A stretch of 64,000 nt of DNA from QANA01 sp963665505 (GCA_963665505.1 OY762275.1:1426001-1490000), one strand, 5' to 3'. Positions 8,622-17,843 are shown, numbered from the stretch's first letter. Notes: generated by a model not told the origin, from the sequence alone. Program-made: numbers and translations.

Positions 8622-10085
8622 CTACTCCTTCCCTTTCTCTTTCAGAACGTTCAAATACGCAATATGCAGGTCTTCGGGTCCTGTAAGAGACCCTCCTTTT
8701 TCCTTGACATAGCGGATATATTCCAAAATCTCCGGCGTGATGCGTTCCCCTGGCGCCAATATGGGTATCCCCGGCGGATAACACATGACGCCTTCCGCGC
8801 AAATACGGCCCGCGCTCTTTTCGATCGGCAGCGCTTCCTTTTCCGCGTAAAACGCTTCCTGCGGGGAAACGACAACGATCGGGTGTATATATTCCACCCG
8901 CATCAGATCGTTCTTATCCTGTTTATATCTGCGGCGGATCTCGGACAGAGCGCTCACCAGGCGCTCGATATCGCGGTCCCGGTCTCCTACGGAGATATAG
9001 GCCAGGATATTGCCTATGTCTCCGAATTCGACCTGTATATCATATTCGTCCCGCAGAATCTCGTAAACTTCCATACCGGCAAGCCCCACATCCAGCGTAT
9101 TGACACTCAGTTTTGTGGGATCAAAATCATAGATGGAATCCCCGTTGCATATTTCCTGCGAATACGCATAATAATCCCCGATCCGGTTGATCTCGTCGCG
9201 CGCATATTGTGCCAGCGCACAGACCCTTGAAAAAATCTGCCGGCCGCCCAGGGCCAGGTTTTTCCGGGAAACATCCAGGCTCACCATCAGCAGATACGAC
9301 CCGCTCGTCGTCTGCGTCAGGTTGATGATCTGGCGAACATATCCTTCGTTCATATTGGGGCCGATGAGCAGGATCGAGCTCTGCGTAAGCGATCCGCCCG
9401 ATTTATGCATGCTTACGCTGGCCATATCGGCGCCGGCCGCCATAGCGCTGACCGGCATATTGTCCCCAAAGTAAAAATGTGTGCCATGCGCCTCATCTGC
9501 AAGAACGGCCATCCCATATGCATGTGCAAGTTTGGTAATCGCCTTCAGGTTAGAACAGACCCCGTAATACGTAGGGTTATTGACGAGCACAGCCTTTGCA
9601 TCCGGATTACGGGTGATCGCCGCACGCACATCTTCAAACGACATCCCAAGCGCGATCCCGAGCCGCTTATCCGTCTGTGGATTTACATATAGGGGGATAG
9701 CCCCGCAGATCACCAGCGCGTTGATCACGCTGCGGTGTACGTTGCGCGGCAAAATGATCTTGTCGCCTTGTTTACATACGCTGAGCACCATGCTCTGCAC
9801 GGCGGACGTCGTTCCGTTCAGCATAAAAAACGCGTGTTCCGCCCCAAAAGCATCCGCCGCCAGCTCTTCCGCTTCTTTTATGACGGAAATGGGGTGGCAA
9901 AGATTATCCAGCGGCTTCATGGAATTCACATCTGTTTCCATGCACTGCCGGCCCAAAAAGGCTGTCAGCTGCGGATTTCCGCGTCCGCGTTTATGGCCCG
10001 GCACATCAAAAGGTACGACCCTTTCCGCTTTAAAATGCTGTAGGGCTTCCAATATCGGCGCCCTGTCCTGAAAAAGCTCAAGCAT
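8622..10085 (-). CDS. speA: arginine decarboxylase (Orn/Lys/Arg family, fold III)
   Basis: A 487-residue PLP decarboxylase of the short Bacillus SpeA type. Motifs: FDVPGHKRG near the N-terminus, the DEAHG loop (about 197-201) and the Schiff-base Lys228 in SMHKSGGSLTQSS. With speB downstream, arginine is the most likely substrate (agmatine product), although lysine or ornithine cannot be excluded by sequence alone. It lies 21 nt after speD and 3 nt before speE. Confidence 0.9.
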   Translation of the reverse strand: MLELFQDRAPILEALQHFKAERVVPFDVPGHKRGRGNPQLTAFLGRQCMETDVNSMKPLDNLCHPISVIKEAEELAADAFGAEHAFFMLNGTTSAVQSMVLSVCKQGDKIILPRNVHRSVINALVICGAIPLYVNPQTDKRLGIALGMSFEDVRAAITRNPDAKAVLVNNPTYYGVCSNLKAITKLAHAYGMAVLADEAHGTHFYFGDNMPVSAMAAGADMASVSMHKSGGSLTQSSILLIGPNMNEGYVRQIINLTQTTSGSYLLMVSLDVSRKNLALGGRQIFSRVCALAQYARDEINRIGDYYAYSQEICNGDSIYDFDPTKLSVNTLDVGLAGMEVYEILRDEYDIQVEFGDIGNILAYISVGDRDRDIERLVSALSEIRRRYKQDKNDLMRVEYIHPIVVVSPQEAFYAEKEALPIEKSAGRICAEGVMCYPPGIPILAPGERITPEILEYIRYVKEKGGSLTGPEDLHIAYLNVLKEKGKE

Positions 10086-10106
10086 GATTTCTCCCGTTTA
10101 CCCGTA

Positions 10107-10871
10107 TCATATATTTTTCCCGCTGAATATTTCCAGCATTTCCTTCCGCAAACTGGCCTCTATTTCCGCCTGTTCCTGCAGCGGCAATCCCTGCACATCT
10201 TTTTTAAATAAAGAATTCTGCAGATCAATCTGCCGGAGCAGCATCTTGGTATGGAACAAATTGGCCTGGTATACATTAATATCGACCGCGTCATATCTTT
10301 CCAGTGTCGCACCCGCTATGAAATCCTGTATGGAAGTGATGTCATGGTCTATGAACAGTTTTTTTCCGTTGATATCCCGCGTAAAACCCCGGACGCGGTA
10401 ATCCATCGTAATGATATCCGAATCAAAACTGCCGATCAGATAATCCAGCGTATGCAGGGGCGTGATCTCTCCGCACGTCGCCACATCGATATCCACCCGG
10501 AAAGTAGCAATGGATGTCTCCGGGTGATATTCCGGATAGGTATGCACCGTGATATGGCTCTTGTCCAGATGCGCCACCAAAGTATCTCCGTAGCCTCTGC
10601 AACCGGGCATCGGTTCCTCTGCGATCAGGAAGGTGACGCTCGCTCCCTGGGGATCGTAATCCTGCTTGGATATATTCAGGACTCGCGCGTTGATCATGTG
10701 CGTAACATTTTTCAGGATCCGCGTAAGCCTTTCTGCATTGTACTGTTCGTTGATATAGGCAATATAGTCTTGCTGTTCCTGCACGCCTTTTGCATAACAC
10801 ACATCGTATATATTGAAACTCAATGATTTTGTCAGGTTATTGAAGCCATAAAGTTTTAACTGTTTTTCCAT
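10107..10871 (-). CDS. speD: S-adenosylmethionine decarboxylase proenzyme
   Basis: A 254-residue protein of the long, E. coli-type SpeD class. It supplies decarboxylated SAM to SpeE. Self-cleavage should occur before Ser105 in HLDKSHITVHTYPE to form the pyruvoyl group; the conserved Cys lies in DVATCGEI. It is the first gene of the polyamine operon. The start ATG is preceded by AAAAGGAC and lies only about 27 nt from the terminator hairpin of the leader, so expression depends on reading through that terminator. Confidence 0.94.
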   Translation of the reverse strand: MEKQLKLYGFNNLTKSLSFNIYDVCYAKGVQEQQDYIAYINEQYNAERLTRILKNVTHMINARVLNISKQDYDPQGASVTFLIAEEPMPGCRGYGDTLVAHLDKSHITVHTYPEYHPETSIATFRVDIDVATCGEITPLHTLDYLIGSFDSDIITMDYRVRGFTRDINGKKLFIDHDITSIQDFIAGATLERYDAVDINVYQANLFHTKMLLRQIDLQNSLFKKDVQGLPLQEQAEIEASLRKEMLEIFSGKNI

Positions 10872-10897
10872 ACTTTGTCCTTTTCAAAAATCCATAT

Positions 10898-10948
10898 AAT
10901 AAAAAACGCTTAAGTATAGCATGTGCAAGCACATCTCACTTAAACGTT
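10898..10948 (-). terminator. attenuator-like terminator just upstream of speD
   Basis: On the minus strand an 11-bp outer stem (10905-10915 with 10938-10948, one G-U pair that only works on this strand) and an inner ATGTGC/GCACAT stem are followed by TTTTTTATTAT. The speD ribosome site comes right after it, and no promoter fits in the 27 nt between, so this is a read-through control point rather than the end of an unrelated unit. Confidence 0.8.
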
Positions 10949-11276
10949 CCAATTCAATAAAACTTTCCCTGCACCGAAACATCCGGCGGAGAGAAATCCT
11001 GTTTGCTTTTAAGGGCAGAGTCTATATAGCAAGGAATACTTTTACTACTCTTATTGATTTTCACAAGCGTGATGTGCAATACGCACACGGCTGTTAAGTA
11101 GCCAACTTATAAAACTTGAGTATGATTACTCAACCAATAAGGCAACAAAGTTGCCAATTTCGGCTTTTGACCCGGCTGTCCGCATGGCCTTACACTTCCG
11201 TTACCGAAGGTGGGTCAAAATTCTTTGCTGGCAGAGGTGTGAAATCTGCCTAAGGCTCAATGCCTCTTATACACAC
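10899..11276 (-). ncRNA. structured leader RNA of the polyamine operon, family unknown
   Basis: About 375 nt starting a few bases after a strong promoter and ending in the terminator before speD. Stems seen in order from its 5' end: 11253-11265, 11230-11250 (GGCAGA/TCTGCC), 11165-11220 (TTTTGACCC/GGGTCAAAA, 9 bp enclosing a branched loop), 11141-11155 (GGCAAC/GTTGCC), 11116-11133 (TTGAGTA/TACTCAA) and 10965-10995 (12 positions, one mismatch, two G-U pairs that only work on the minus strand). The segment 11071-11077 (GCACATC in the RNA) can pair with GATGTGC in the 5' arm of the terminator (10929-10935), a possible antiterminator. No SAM, T-box, cobalamin, 6S, tmRNA or RNase P signature was recognised. 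Confidence 0.7.
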
Positions 11277-11282
11277 TTTTGT

Positions 11283-11311
11283 ATTATAATAAAAAAAAGG
11301 TAAAATTACAA
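11283..11311 (-). promoter_or_regulatory. promoter of the polyamine leader
   Basis: On the minus strand -35 TTGTAA (11306-11311), a 17-nt spacer rich in T, and a perfect -10 TATAAT (11283-11288). Transcription should begin near 11274-11277, just before the first hairpin of the leader. It points away from asnB. Confidence 0.8.
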
Positions 11312-11440
11312 GTGTTTTTTAAAATTTGTCTTTCTTTTATACATATGGCAGTTTTGCCTATCCGCAAGTTTCATTCAACTTTACCTGGCGGCACACATAT
11401 AGTGATGAATAGAACAAAACGCAAAAACGGAGGCATCGGC

Positions 11441-13282
11441 ATGTGTGGGATAGCAGGGATTATAGAGTACAATAGGGATATCGCGCAAGAAACCTCGTCC
11501 ATAAAGGCAATGACCCGGACACTGACGCACCGCGGTCCGGACGATTCGAATACATATCATGATACGCATGTACTGTTCGGTCATCGGCGACTGATCGTTG
11601 TCGACCCCGCAGGCGGCGCGCAACCCATGCAAAAAAACATAGGAGGCAATACATACACCATCGTATATAACGGTGAACTTTATAACACGGCGGAACTGCG
11701 GGAAGAGCTCTTGTCGTTGGGTTTCCGCTTCGATTCCTATTCGGATACGGAAGTCCTCCTCTGCACGTATATCGCCTGGGGATCCGCATGTGCCCGGCGC
11801 CTGAACGGCATCTTCAGCTTTGGAATATGGGATTCCCAGAACGAATCTCTCTTTCTTTGCAGAGATCCATTGGGCGTAAAACCGCTGTTTTACACACTGC
11901 AAAACGGCACTTTGATTTTTGCTTCGGAAATAAAGGCCCTGCTGGCACATCCTGCCGTCCGGCCGATACTGGATAGGGACGGCATTTGCGAAATCCTGGG
12001 TCTAGGACCGGCGCATTCGCTGGATAACGGCGTATTCAGGGATATCCGCCAGTTGCCGCCCGCCCATTACCTGTTGCATACCCGCGCCAAAACAAGCATC
12101 TGCGAATATTGGTCCCTGACAGACGGTCCACCCAACGAAAATGAAAAAGATACTTGCGAACATATCCGTTTCCTTTTGCTGGACGCCATCAAACGCCAGT
12201 TGGTCGCAGACGTGCCGGTATGCACGTTTCTATCCGGCGGACTGGATTCCAGCATCATATCGGCAGTGGCGGCCAGAGAATTCCAAAAACAAGGCCACGC
12301 GTTAGATACTTTTTCCATCGATTATGAAGACAACAGCCAGTTTTATAAGAAAAATGATTTCCAGCCGACCACAGATGAGATATGGGCAGGCATCATGGCG
12401 GACTCGATCCACAGCCGGCATCATCGGGTGATCCTAAACAACCAAAACCTTGTCGCCGCGCTGGAAGATGCGGTTTATGCCAACGACCTTCCCGGCATGG
12501 CGGATATCGACTCTTCTCTGCTGCTGTTCTGCAGAGAGGTCCGCAAACATGCAACGGTGACGCTTTCCGGCGAATGTGCGGACGAAATATTCGGCGGGTA
12601 TCCATGGTATGTGCGGGAAGACCTGGCATACGCCGGAACTTTCCCCTGGTCCGGCGCCATTCGGGAGCGGCAGGCTTTACTGTCTCCGGCGCTACGGCAT
12701 ATAGACATAAAAGACTACGTGCAGGCCCAATACGCGGATACGATAAAAAAAGTCCCGCTTGCTTCCGGTCTGCCCGAGGAAGAGATTCGGCAGAAAGAAT
12801 TGTTTTACCTGAATATAAAATGGTTCATGCACACACTGCTCACACGCAAAGACCGCATGAGCATGGCTTCCAGTCTGGAGGTGCGCGTTCCTTTTGCTGA
12901 CCATCGGTTGGTCGAATACGCTTATACGATACCACGTGCGCTTTTATTTTATAACGGCCGCGAAAAAGGCATCCTGCGCAAAGCATTGGAAGGCCTTCTG
13001 CCCGAAGAGATCGTCTGGCGCAAAAAGAGCCCATACCCGAAAACGTTCCACCCGGCCTATACGCGCGGCGTCTGCACATGGATGAACAAGATACTAAAAG
13101 ATCCTTCGTCGCCACTGCGGCAAATCGTGGATATGCCGGCCGTACAGAAAATCGTGGATACGGAGGGCCGGTCTTTCGGCCGCCCATGGTTCGGCCAGCT
13201 CATGACCGGGCCGCAGCTTATCGCCTATCTCATCCAGATCGACGTTTGGATGCGAAAATATCACGTGGAAATATGCGTGTAG
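11441..13282 (+). CDS. asnB: glutamine-hydrolysing asparagine synthetase
   Basis: A 613-residue AsnB. The start at 11441 gives MCGIAGIIEYN, with Cys2 as the N-terminal glutaminase nucleophile after Met removal, and a GGAGG site lies 7 nt upstream; the open frame begins 162 nt earlier but those codons are not conserved. The synthetase half contains the PP-loop SGGLDSSII. It converts aspartate to asparagine with ATP and glutamine. It stands alone between the polyamine leader and the dipicolinate genes. It is an ordinary AsnB, in contrast to the lasso cyclase at 47.6-49.4 kb. Confidence 0.93.
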   Translation: MCGIAGIIEYNRDIAQETSSIKAMTRTLTHRGPDDSNTYHDTHVLFGHRRLIVVDPAGGAQPMQKNIGGNTYTIVYNGELYNTAELREELLSLGFRFDSYSDTEVLLCTYIAWGSACARRLNGIFSFGIWDSQNESLFLCRDPLGVKPLFYTLQNGTLIFASEIKALLAHPAVRPILDRDGICEILGLGPAHSLDNGVFRDIRQLPPAHYLLHTRAKTSICEYWSLTDGPPNENEKDTCEHIRFLLLDAIKRQLVADVPVCTFLSGGLDSSIISAVAAREFQKQGHALDTFSIDYEDNSQFYKKNDFQPTTDEIWAGIMADSIHSRHHRVILNNQNLVAALEDAVYANDLPGMADIDSSLLLFCREVRKHATVTLSGECADEIFGGYPWYVREDLAYAGTFPWSGAIRERQALLSPALRHIDIKDYVQAQYADTIKKVPLASGLPEEEIRQKELFYLNIKWFMHTLLTRKDRMSMASSLEVRVPFADHRLVEYAYTIPRALLFYNGREKGILRKALEGLLPEEIVWRKKSPYPKTFHPAYTRGVCTWMNKILKDPSSPLRQIVDMPAVQKIVDTEGRSFGRPWFGQLMTGPQLIAYLIQIDVWMRKYHVEICV

Positions 13283-13290
13283 CCGCAAAT

Positions 13291-13328
13291 AAAAGAACAG
13301 CCGGAGAAAAATTTTCCGGCTGTTTTTT
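13291..13328. terminator. bidirectional terminator between asnB and dpaB
   Basis: Perfect 10-bp stem AACAGCCGGA/TCCGGCTGTT (13296-13305, 13315-13324) with a T run on the right and an A run on the left. It can end asnB on the plus strand and dpaB on the minus strand. Confidence 0.88.
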
Positions 13329-13336
13329 CCGGCCGC

Positions 13337-13927
13337 TTAACTCTGCAGCAGGATCGGCTGCAATTGTTCTCCGAGTATTGCTTTTTCCAGCGTTTGGACC
13401 GTCAAATCGAAGTCGGCCACCAAAGAAGTGCGCTTGCTCTGCGGATTATCCTGTCCAAACGGCACAAAATAGACATTCTTTACATTCAGCAGCGCGCCTA
13501 TGTTTTTGGCATTGGCCGCCAATCCATCGTTCGTGGAAAGCGCTATGACCACCGGCCTTTGGTTGCGCAAATGCGCCTTACAGGCCATCGTCACCGGCGT
13601 ATCTGTCACCGCATTGGCCAACTTGGCAAGCGTGTTGCCGGTACAGGGAGAAACGAGCAGAACATCCAGCAGGGCTTTCGGACCGATCGGCTCCGCTCCT
13701 TCGATGGAATCGATCGGCTGGTTGCCCGTTATCTCTACCATTTTGTCCCGGAAATCGCGTGCTTTTCCAAAACGCGTATCCGTATTGGCAACGGCAAAAG
13801 ACAAAATGGGCACCACCGTATTCCCCATATCCACCAGCTGCCGCATCTGTTCAAAGATTCTCTCTATCGTACAAAAAGATCCGGTGACTGCAAACCCTAT
13901 CGTTAAATTTTTCAAATCCCCTCTCAC
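13337..13927 (-). CDS. dpaB: dipicolinate synthase subunit B
   Basis: A 196-residue flavoprotein-like protein (SpoVFB). With DpaA it oxidises dihydrodipicolinate to dipicolinic acid, the calcium chelator of the spore core. The N-terminus IGFAVTGSFCTIERIF, the central LLVSPCTGNTLAKLANAVTDTPVTMA and LSTNDGLAANAKNIG are family hallmarks. The start is uncertain: the GTG at 13927 gives the best family length, while a TTG at 13915 lies too close to the GAGAGGGG site. It directly follows dpaA. Confidence 0.92.
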   Translation of the reverse strand: MRGDLKNLTIGFAVTGSFCTIERIFEQMRQLVDMGNTVVPILSFAVANTDTRFGKARDFRDKMVEITGNQPIDSIEGAEPIGPKALLDVLLVSPCTGNTLAKLANAVTDTPVTMACKAHLRNQRPVVIALSTNDGLAANAKNIGALLNVKNVYFVPFGQDNPQSKRTSLVADFDLTVQTLEKAILGEQLQPILLQS

Positions 13928-13928
13928 C

Positions 13929-14750
13929 TCAATGTTTTAAATAAGATAACACAGTGTCTTTTATTGCGCGCGCCGCCGAAGCAGGCGCAACTTTTCCGGG
14001 CAATCCGCCTGCCCGGATGATACGCAGGCCCAGTTTTTGCGCCGTCACATAGTCGATGTTGTTTTGCCCGGAGGCCAGTTCCAGGATCAGCCCGTCCTTG
14101 CGCAGCCCCGAAAGGACCTCTCCGGTCAGGATCGGCGCAGGGACCGTATTGATGACAATATTAAATGTTTGACTCGCAGAAGCCAGTTCCGAAAGCGGCA
14201 ACACCCGATACCCTTCCATCTGCGCATAGGCAAGCCCTTCTTCCGACCGGCAGGCAACGGTGACTTCACAGCGGCAGGCGTAAAAAAGTCTGGCGACCGC
14301 TTTAGCGACCCTGCCAAACCCCAAAACGACCATCCTGCTTCCCCGGACCGTATAGGGCGTATTCTGCATGACGGTCAAAAGCGCTCCTTCGGCGGTCGGG
14401 ACGGCGTTCAATATGGGGAAAACCGGATGTTCCAAAATATTGTGATACGTAATGTTTTTACGATTCGCATATTCCAGAGCCTCCCGTTCCATCTGCCCCC
14501 CGAAACAAATCGAACCCGCCTGCAAATGCTGCAGGATAGGCATAAGTTCTTCCTGCGGGGTAGAAAACGCCAGAATCAGTATACAAGGCGCCATAGATAT
14601 TTTCCGCAGATCCGTTTGCGGGATATTATCTTCATGAGAGGCGGTGTCCCAGAGCGCCACAGCATACCCTTCCCGCATCAATATTTCTGCCAGGTACGGG
14701 TTTCTTGCATCATTCCCTTTGATTACAAATGTGCGTTTCTCCAACAGCAT
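13929..14750 (-). CDS. dpaA: dipicolinate synthase subunit A
   Basis: A 273-residue SpoVFA protein with a C-terminal Rossmann half (VRGSRMVVLGFGRVAKAVARLF) like D-2-hydroxyacid dehydrogenases. It pairs with DpaB in the mother cell during sporulation. The ATG at 14750 is only 1 nt from GGGAGG, so the in-frame TTG at 14744 (7 nt spacing, MEKRTFVIKGN) may be the real start. Unlike Bacillus, no asd or dap genes follow. Confidence 0.92.
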   Translation of the reverse strand: MLLEKRTFVIKGNDARNPYLAEILMREGYAVALWDTASHEDNIPQTDLRKISMAPCILILAFSTPQEELMPILQHLQAGSICFGGQMEREALEYANRKNITYHNILEHPVFPILNAVPTAEGALLTVMQNTPYTVRGSRMVVLGFGRVAKAVARLFYACRCEVTVACRSEEGLAYAQMEGYRVLPLSELASASQTFNIVINTVPAPILTGEVLSGLRKDGLILELASGQNNIDYVTAQKLGLRIIRAGGLPGKVAPASAARAIKDTVLSYLKH

Positions 14751-14922
14751 GCCTCCCTTCTTACCAAACCGCTATATCTCCATACTATTACCGGAAGAAA
14801 AGATTGGTGCGTGGATTCCCTGTTTTTTTATTTGTCAATTGCAAAACATAAACCTTTTCTATCAAGAATAAATCCACGTGTTTTTACAAATGCTACATAC
14901 TATTGAAACACAGGAGATTTCT

Positions 14923-16431
14923 ATGGCGGAAAATACAACAACAGAAAATACCACGACAGACCCGTTGCAGTCTCTTAATCTGACGTCCGAAGATATCCAC
15001 AAAATTTTTTCGGCCAGCAACGACGTTGTTTTTCGGGACCTTCTGATCCGCAACAGGCCTTCTTTAAGAGTGAGCATCGTTTATATGGACGGGCTATGCA
15101 ACATAAAGATCATCGACGACAACATCGTCTGTCCGTTGTCTTCCAGCCGATGGCTGGATACCTGCGCAACCCCGGAACAAGCGTACGCCCTGTGCAAAAA
15201 CGGTGCCCTTGGGGTTTCGGCCGTACAGCCGACGATAAGCCTGAAAGAAGCGGTCAACGCCGTGCTTTCCGGCAAAACACTCTTGGTTTTTGACACGCTG
15301 AAAAGCGCCCTTATCCTGGATACCATCGAATCTGTAAAAAGGAATATAACAAGCGCAACCGAAGAAGAAACATACCGGAGCGGAAAAGACAGCTTTGTTG
15401 AAACATTGCGTGTCAATACTTCTTTGCTGCGCAAAAAAATAAAAAGCTGCAACCTGGTCATCGAAGAAACGATCGTGGGCCGGCAGACCCATACCCGCAT
15501 TTGTATCGTCTATATGCAGAACATCTGCAACGACGCCATCGTGGAAAAGGTCAAATCCGCCCTGTATGCCATCGACCAGGATAAAGCGCTCTCCATACGG
15601 GATATCTATACAAATGTCGTAAAAGAAAAGTATACGCCCTTCCCCACCGCGATCATTACGGAAAAGCCGGAAACTTGCTCTATGGGCCTGCTTGACGGCA
15701 AAGTTGCCGTACTCATCGACGAAATCCCCTATTCCATCCTATTTCCCGGGGTTTTCAACGATATATTCCAATCCGCTTCGGATTACGGGTATGGTTTCCT
15801 GGTCGCCTCTTTTTTCAGGATCATACGATATGTGAGTTTTTTTATTTCCATGATGTTGCCCGGTTTTTTTATTGCGGTGACTTCTTTTCATATAGAGATG
15901 ATCCCTTATAAACTTGCGCTTTCCATTGCTGCTTCCCGGATGGGGACACCTTTTCATATCTATATGGAAATGCTGATCATGACCGTCACGTTCTTTATAC
16001 TGATCCAGGCAAGCATGCAGATCAGCCGGACGGTCGGGGGCACGATCTCCATCGTCGGCGGTCTTGTGCTGGGGGAAGCCGCCATTTCCGCCGGTTTTGT
16101 TTCACCTGCCGTCATCGTGGTGGTGGCGACCGCAGCGATCTGTTCCATGGCCATCCCCAATAAAGAAGCGAACACGGCCTTATGGCTGTACCAGGTGGTC
16201 TGTACGATCCTGAGTTCTTTTTTGGGCCTCATCGGGCTGGTGATCGGCCTGATCTTTTTGTTCCTTTCCCTTGCCAAACTGGAGCCGCTGGGCATCCCCT
16301 ATCTTTCCCCTCTTACAAGCAAAAAGGGAGAAGGGTTCCAATTCAGAGACGCCTTCATCAAATATCCGGAAAACCTGATCAAATGGCGACCGCTTTATTT
16401 GAACCCAAAAAACAAACGGAGGAGACGCTAA
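14923..16431 (+). CDS. gerKA: spore germination protein, GerAA/GerKA family
   Basis: A 502-residue GerA-type receptor A subunit in the spore inner membrane. A hydrophilic N-terminal domain of about 300 residues is followed by several membrane segments (from about residue 300) with the typical PGFFIAVTSFHIEMIP and GGLVLGEAAISAGFVSP stretches. The start ATG has AGGAG 6 nt upstream. CATACTA at 14896-14902 resembles the -10 of forespore sigma factors F/G, but no matching -35 was seen. It heads the operon A-C-small-B. Confidence 0.92.
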   Translation: MAENTTTENTTTDPLQSLNLTSEDIHKIFSASNDVVFRDLLIRNRPSLRVSIVYMDGLCNIKIIDDNIVCPLSSSRWLDTCATPEQAYALCKNGALGVSAVQPTISLKEAVNAVLSGKTLLVFDTLKSALILDTIESVKRNITSATEEETYRSGKDSFVETLRVNTSLLRKKIKSCNLVIEETIVGRQTHTRICIVYMQNICNDAIVEKVKSALYAIDQDKALSIRDIYTNVVKEKYTPFPTAIITEKPETCSMGLLDGKVAVLIDEIPYSILFPGVFNDIFQSASDYGYGFLVASFFRIIRYVSFFISMMLPGFFIAVTSFHIEMIPYKLALSIAASRMGTPFHIYMEMLIMTVTFFILIQASMQISRTVGGTISIVGGLVLGEAAISAGFVSPAVIVVVATAAICSMAIPNKEANTALWLYQVVCTILSSFLGLIGLVIGLIFLFLSLAKLEPLGIPYLSPLTSKKGEGFQFRDAFIKYPENLIKWRPLYLNPKNKRRRR

Positions 16432-16432
16432 C

Positions 16433-17617
16433 ATGCGCAAACTCAAAAAAACTGTCGCGCTGCTCCTCGCAGCCATCACAACGTTCGTCTCTCAGGGATG
16501 CAATATTTTTGAAACATACCCGATCGAGGATGTACAAAATATACTGGTCGCAGCCATAGACACGGAAGGAGACCAGGTCGTTCTGACCGTATTGGTGGAT
16601 AGGATATGCCAAAGCGTTGAGCCCGGCCAGGAAAAAATCAGTACAAAACTTTACACCGCAACGGCACCCACAATATTCGGAGCAAAAAGGCTTCTGCATG
16701 AATATGCCGAAAAGCGGGTTTCGTTTTATCACCTCAAATATATTCTGATCGGGGAACAAGCCGCAAAAGAAGGCGTAGGTAGATATCTTTCTTTCTTCCT
16801 TGAAGACGACGAAACAAGGCTGCTGCACAAGCTGCTCATCGCAAAAGACAGCACGGGCAAAGATTTTTTGGAAAAAGCCAGCACGGACAGCCAGTTTGTC
16901 GACAACCTGGATACCTTATTTAAAGAAACGGAAAGGACCGGCAAGTCAAAAGAAATCATCCTCCTGGATTATGCCATTGCCAGGGAGCGGCCTTGGGAAA
17001 GCGTGTACATGCCTACCATACGGATCTATCCGAGCCCGACAACCCAGGAAGACACTTCCGTTCAGGCCGAAACCTCCTCTCAGTGCACCTATCAAGTAGA
17101 ATTAGAGGGGTTTGCCTTGTTCAAAGAAGATGTTCTTGTCGCATTTTTGGAAGATGGCGCCGCACGGGGAATAAACTGTATCACGTCCGATCTTGAAAGT
17201 TCGGCCGTCTCCTTAACAGACGACAGGGGGGACTTTGTCTCTCTGGAAATCATAGAAAGCAGTGCGAAAATCAAAGTGGACTACGGACCGCCGCTGTCTG
17301 CAAGTATTGAGGTAGAGATTCAATCAAACCTGGTAGAGTATCCCGAGGATAAGGATCTGTTCAATGCCGAATATATTCTATATTTGGAAGAGCAACAAAA
17401 CGCCTGCATAAAAAACGAGATCGAACAGGCTTTGATGATCCTGCAGGAAAACCACACGGACGCGGCCGGCATCGGAGACGTTTTTTATCATGAGGACCCG
17501 AAAAAATGGAAAGAACTGCAGGATAATTGGCAACAGATTTTTTCAGACTTAAAAATCACAATAAACGTGACCTCAAAAATAAAATGTACCTATAGTATCG
17601 TAAATCCGGTGAACTGA
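16433..17617 (+). CDS. gerKC: spore germination lipoprotein, GerAC/GerKC family
   Basis: A 394-residue Ger(x)C protein. It has a lipoprotein-type signal (KKTVALLLAAITTFVSQGC); the lipobox SQGC is unusual at -3, where Leu/Val is common. The mature part has the family's YPIEDVQNILVAAIDTEGDQ opening and the FYHLKYILIGEQAAKEGV motif. It begins one base after the gerKA stop, so the two are coupled. It is the C subunit of the receptor. Confidence 0.92.
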   Translation: MRKLKKTVALLLAAITTFVSQGCNIFETYPIEDVQNILVAAIDTEGDQVVLTVLVDRICQSVEPGQEKISTKLYTATAPTIFGAKRLLHEYAEKRVSFYHLKYILIGEQAAKEGVGRYLSFFLEDDETRLLHKLLIAKDSTGKDFLEKASTDSQFVDNLDTLFKETERTGKSKEIILLDYAIARERPWESVYMPTIRIYPSPTTQEDTSVQAETSSQCTYQVELEGFALFKEDVLVAFLEDGAARGINCITSDLESSAVSLTDDRGDFVSLEIIESSAKIKVDYGPPLSASIEVEIQSNLVEYPEDKDLFNAEYILYLEEQQNACIKNEIEQALMILQENHTDAAGIGDVFYHEDPKKWKELQDNWQQIFSDLKITINVTSKIKCTYSIVNPVN

Positions 17618-17633
17618 GCGGGAGGTTTCGAAA

Positions 17634-17831
17634 ATGGTTATCCTACTGTTGATATTTTTATTCATTTCTTTCTTTGAAATATTCTGCATGTTCAAAAAGA
17701 AAGAACAGAAAGAAGCCGTTGTTTACATTGTTCTTGCGGGGCTTACCACTGCCCTCGCATTGTTTCTAATTTTCTTTCCCAAAGCAAAAAGCCTTTCCAA
17801 AACCTTGTTGGATTTGTTTGGCATAGAATAA
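17634..17831 (+). CDS. small two-helix membrane protein of the ger operon
   Basis: A 65-residue protein with two hydrophobic segments (about residues 2-20 and 28-48) separated by a lysine-rich turn (KKKEQKE). It has a GGGAGG-type ribosome site and lies between the C and B subunits with 16 and 12 nt gaps. Small membrane 'D' proteins are known to accompany some GerA-type receptors; assignment to that role is by position and shape only. Confidence 0.75.
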   Translation: MVILLLIFLFISFFEIFCMFKKKEQKEAVVYIVLAGLTTALALFLIFFPKAKSLSKTLLDLFGIE

Positions 17832-17843
17832 AGGAGTGCCTTT

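Noticed and set aside
10899..11276. Known ncRNA classes for the polyamine leader (6S, tmRNA, RNase P, SRP, T-box, SAM riboswitch)
   Set aside because: None of their conserved sequences is visible: no tag frame or CCA end, no GAGGAAAGUC-type element, no AGGGUGGUACCGCG, no SAM-I core, and the shape is many hairpins rather than one long rod.
11279..11440. N-terminal extension of asnB
   Set aside because: AsnB needs Cys as second residue; MCGIAG at 11441 with a GGAGG site is the start, and the upstream codons overlap the promoter of the leader RNA.
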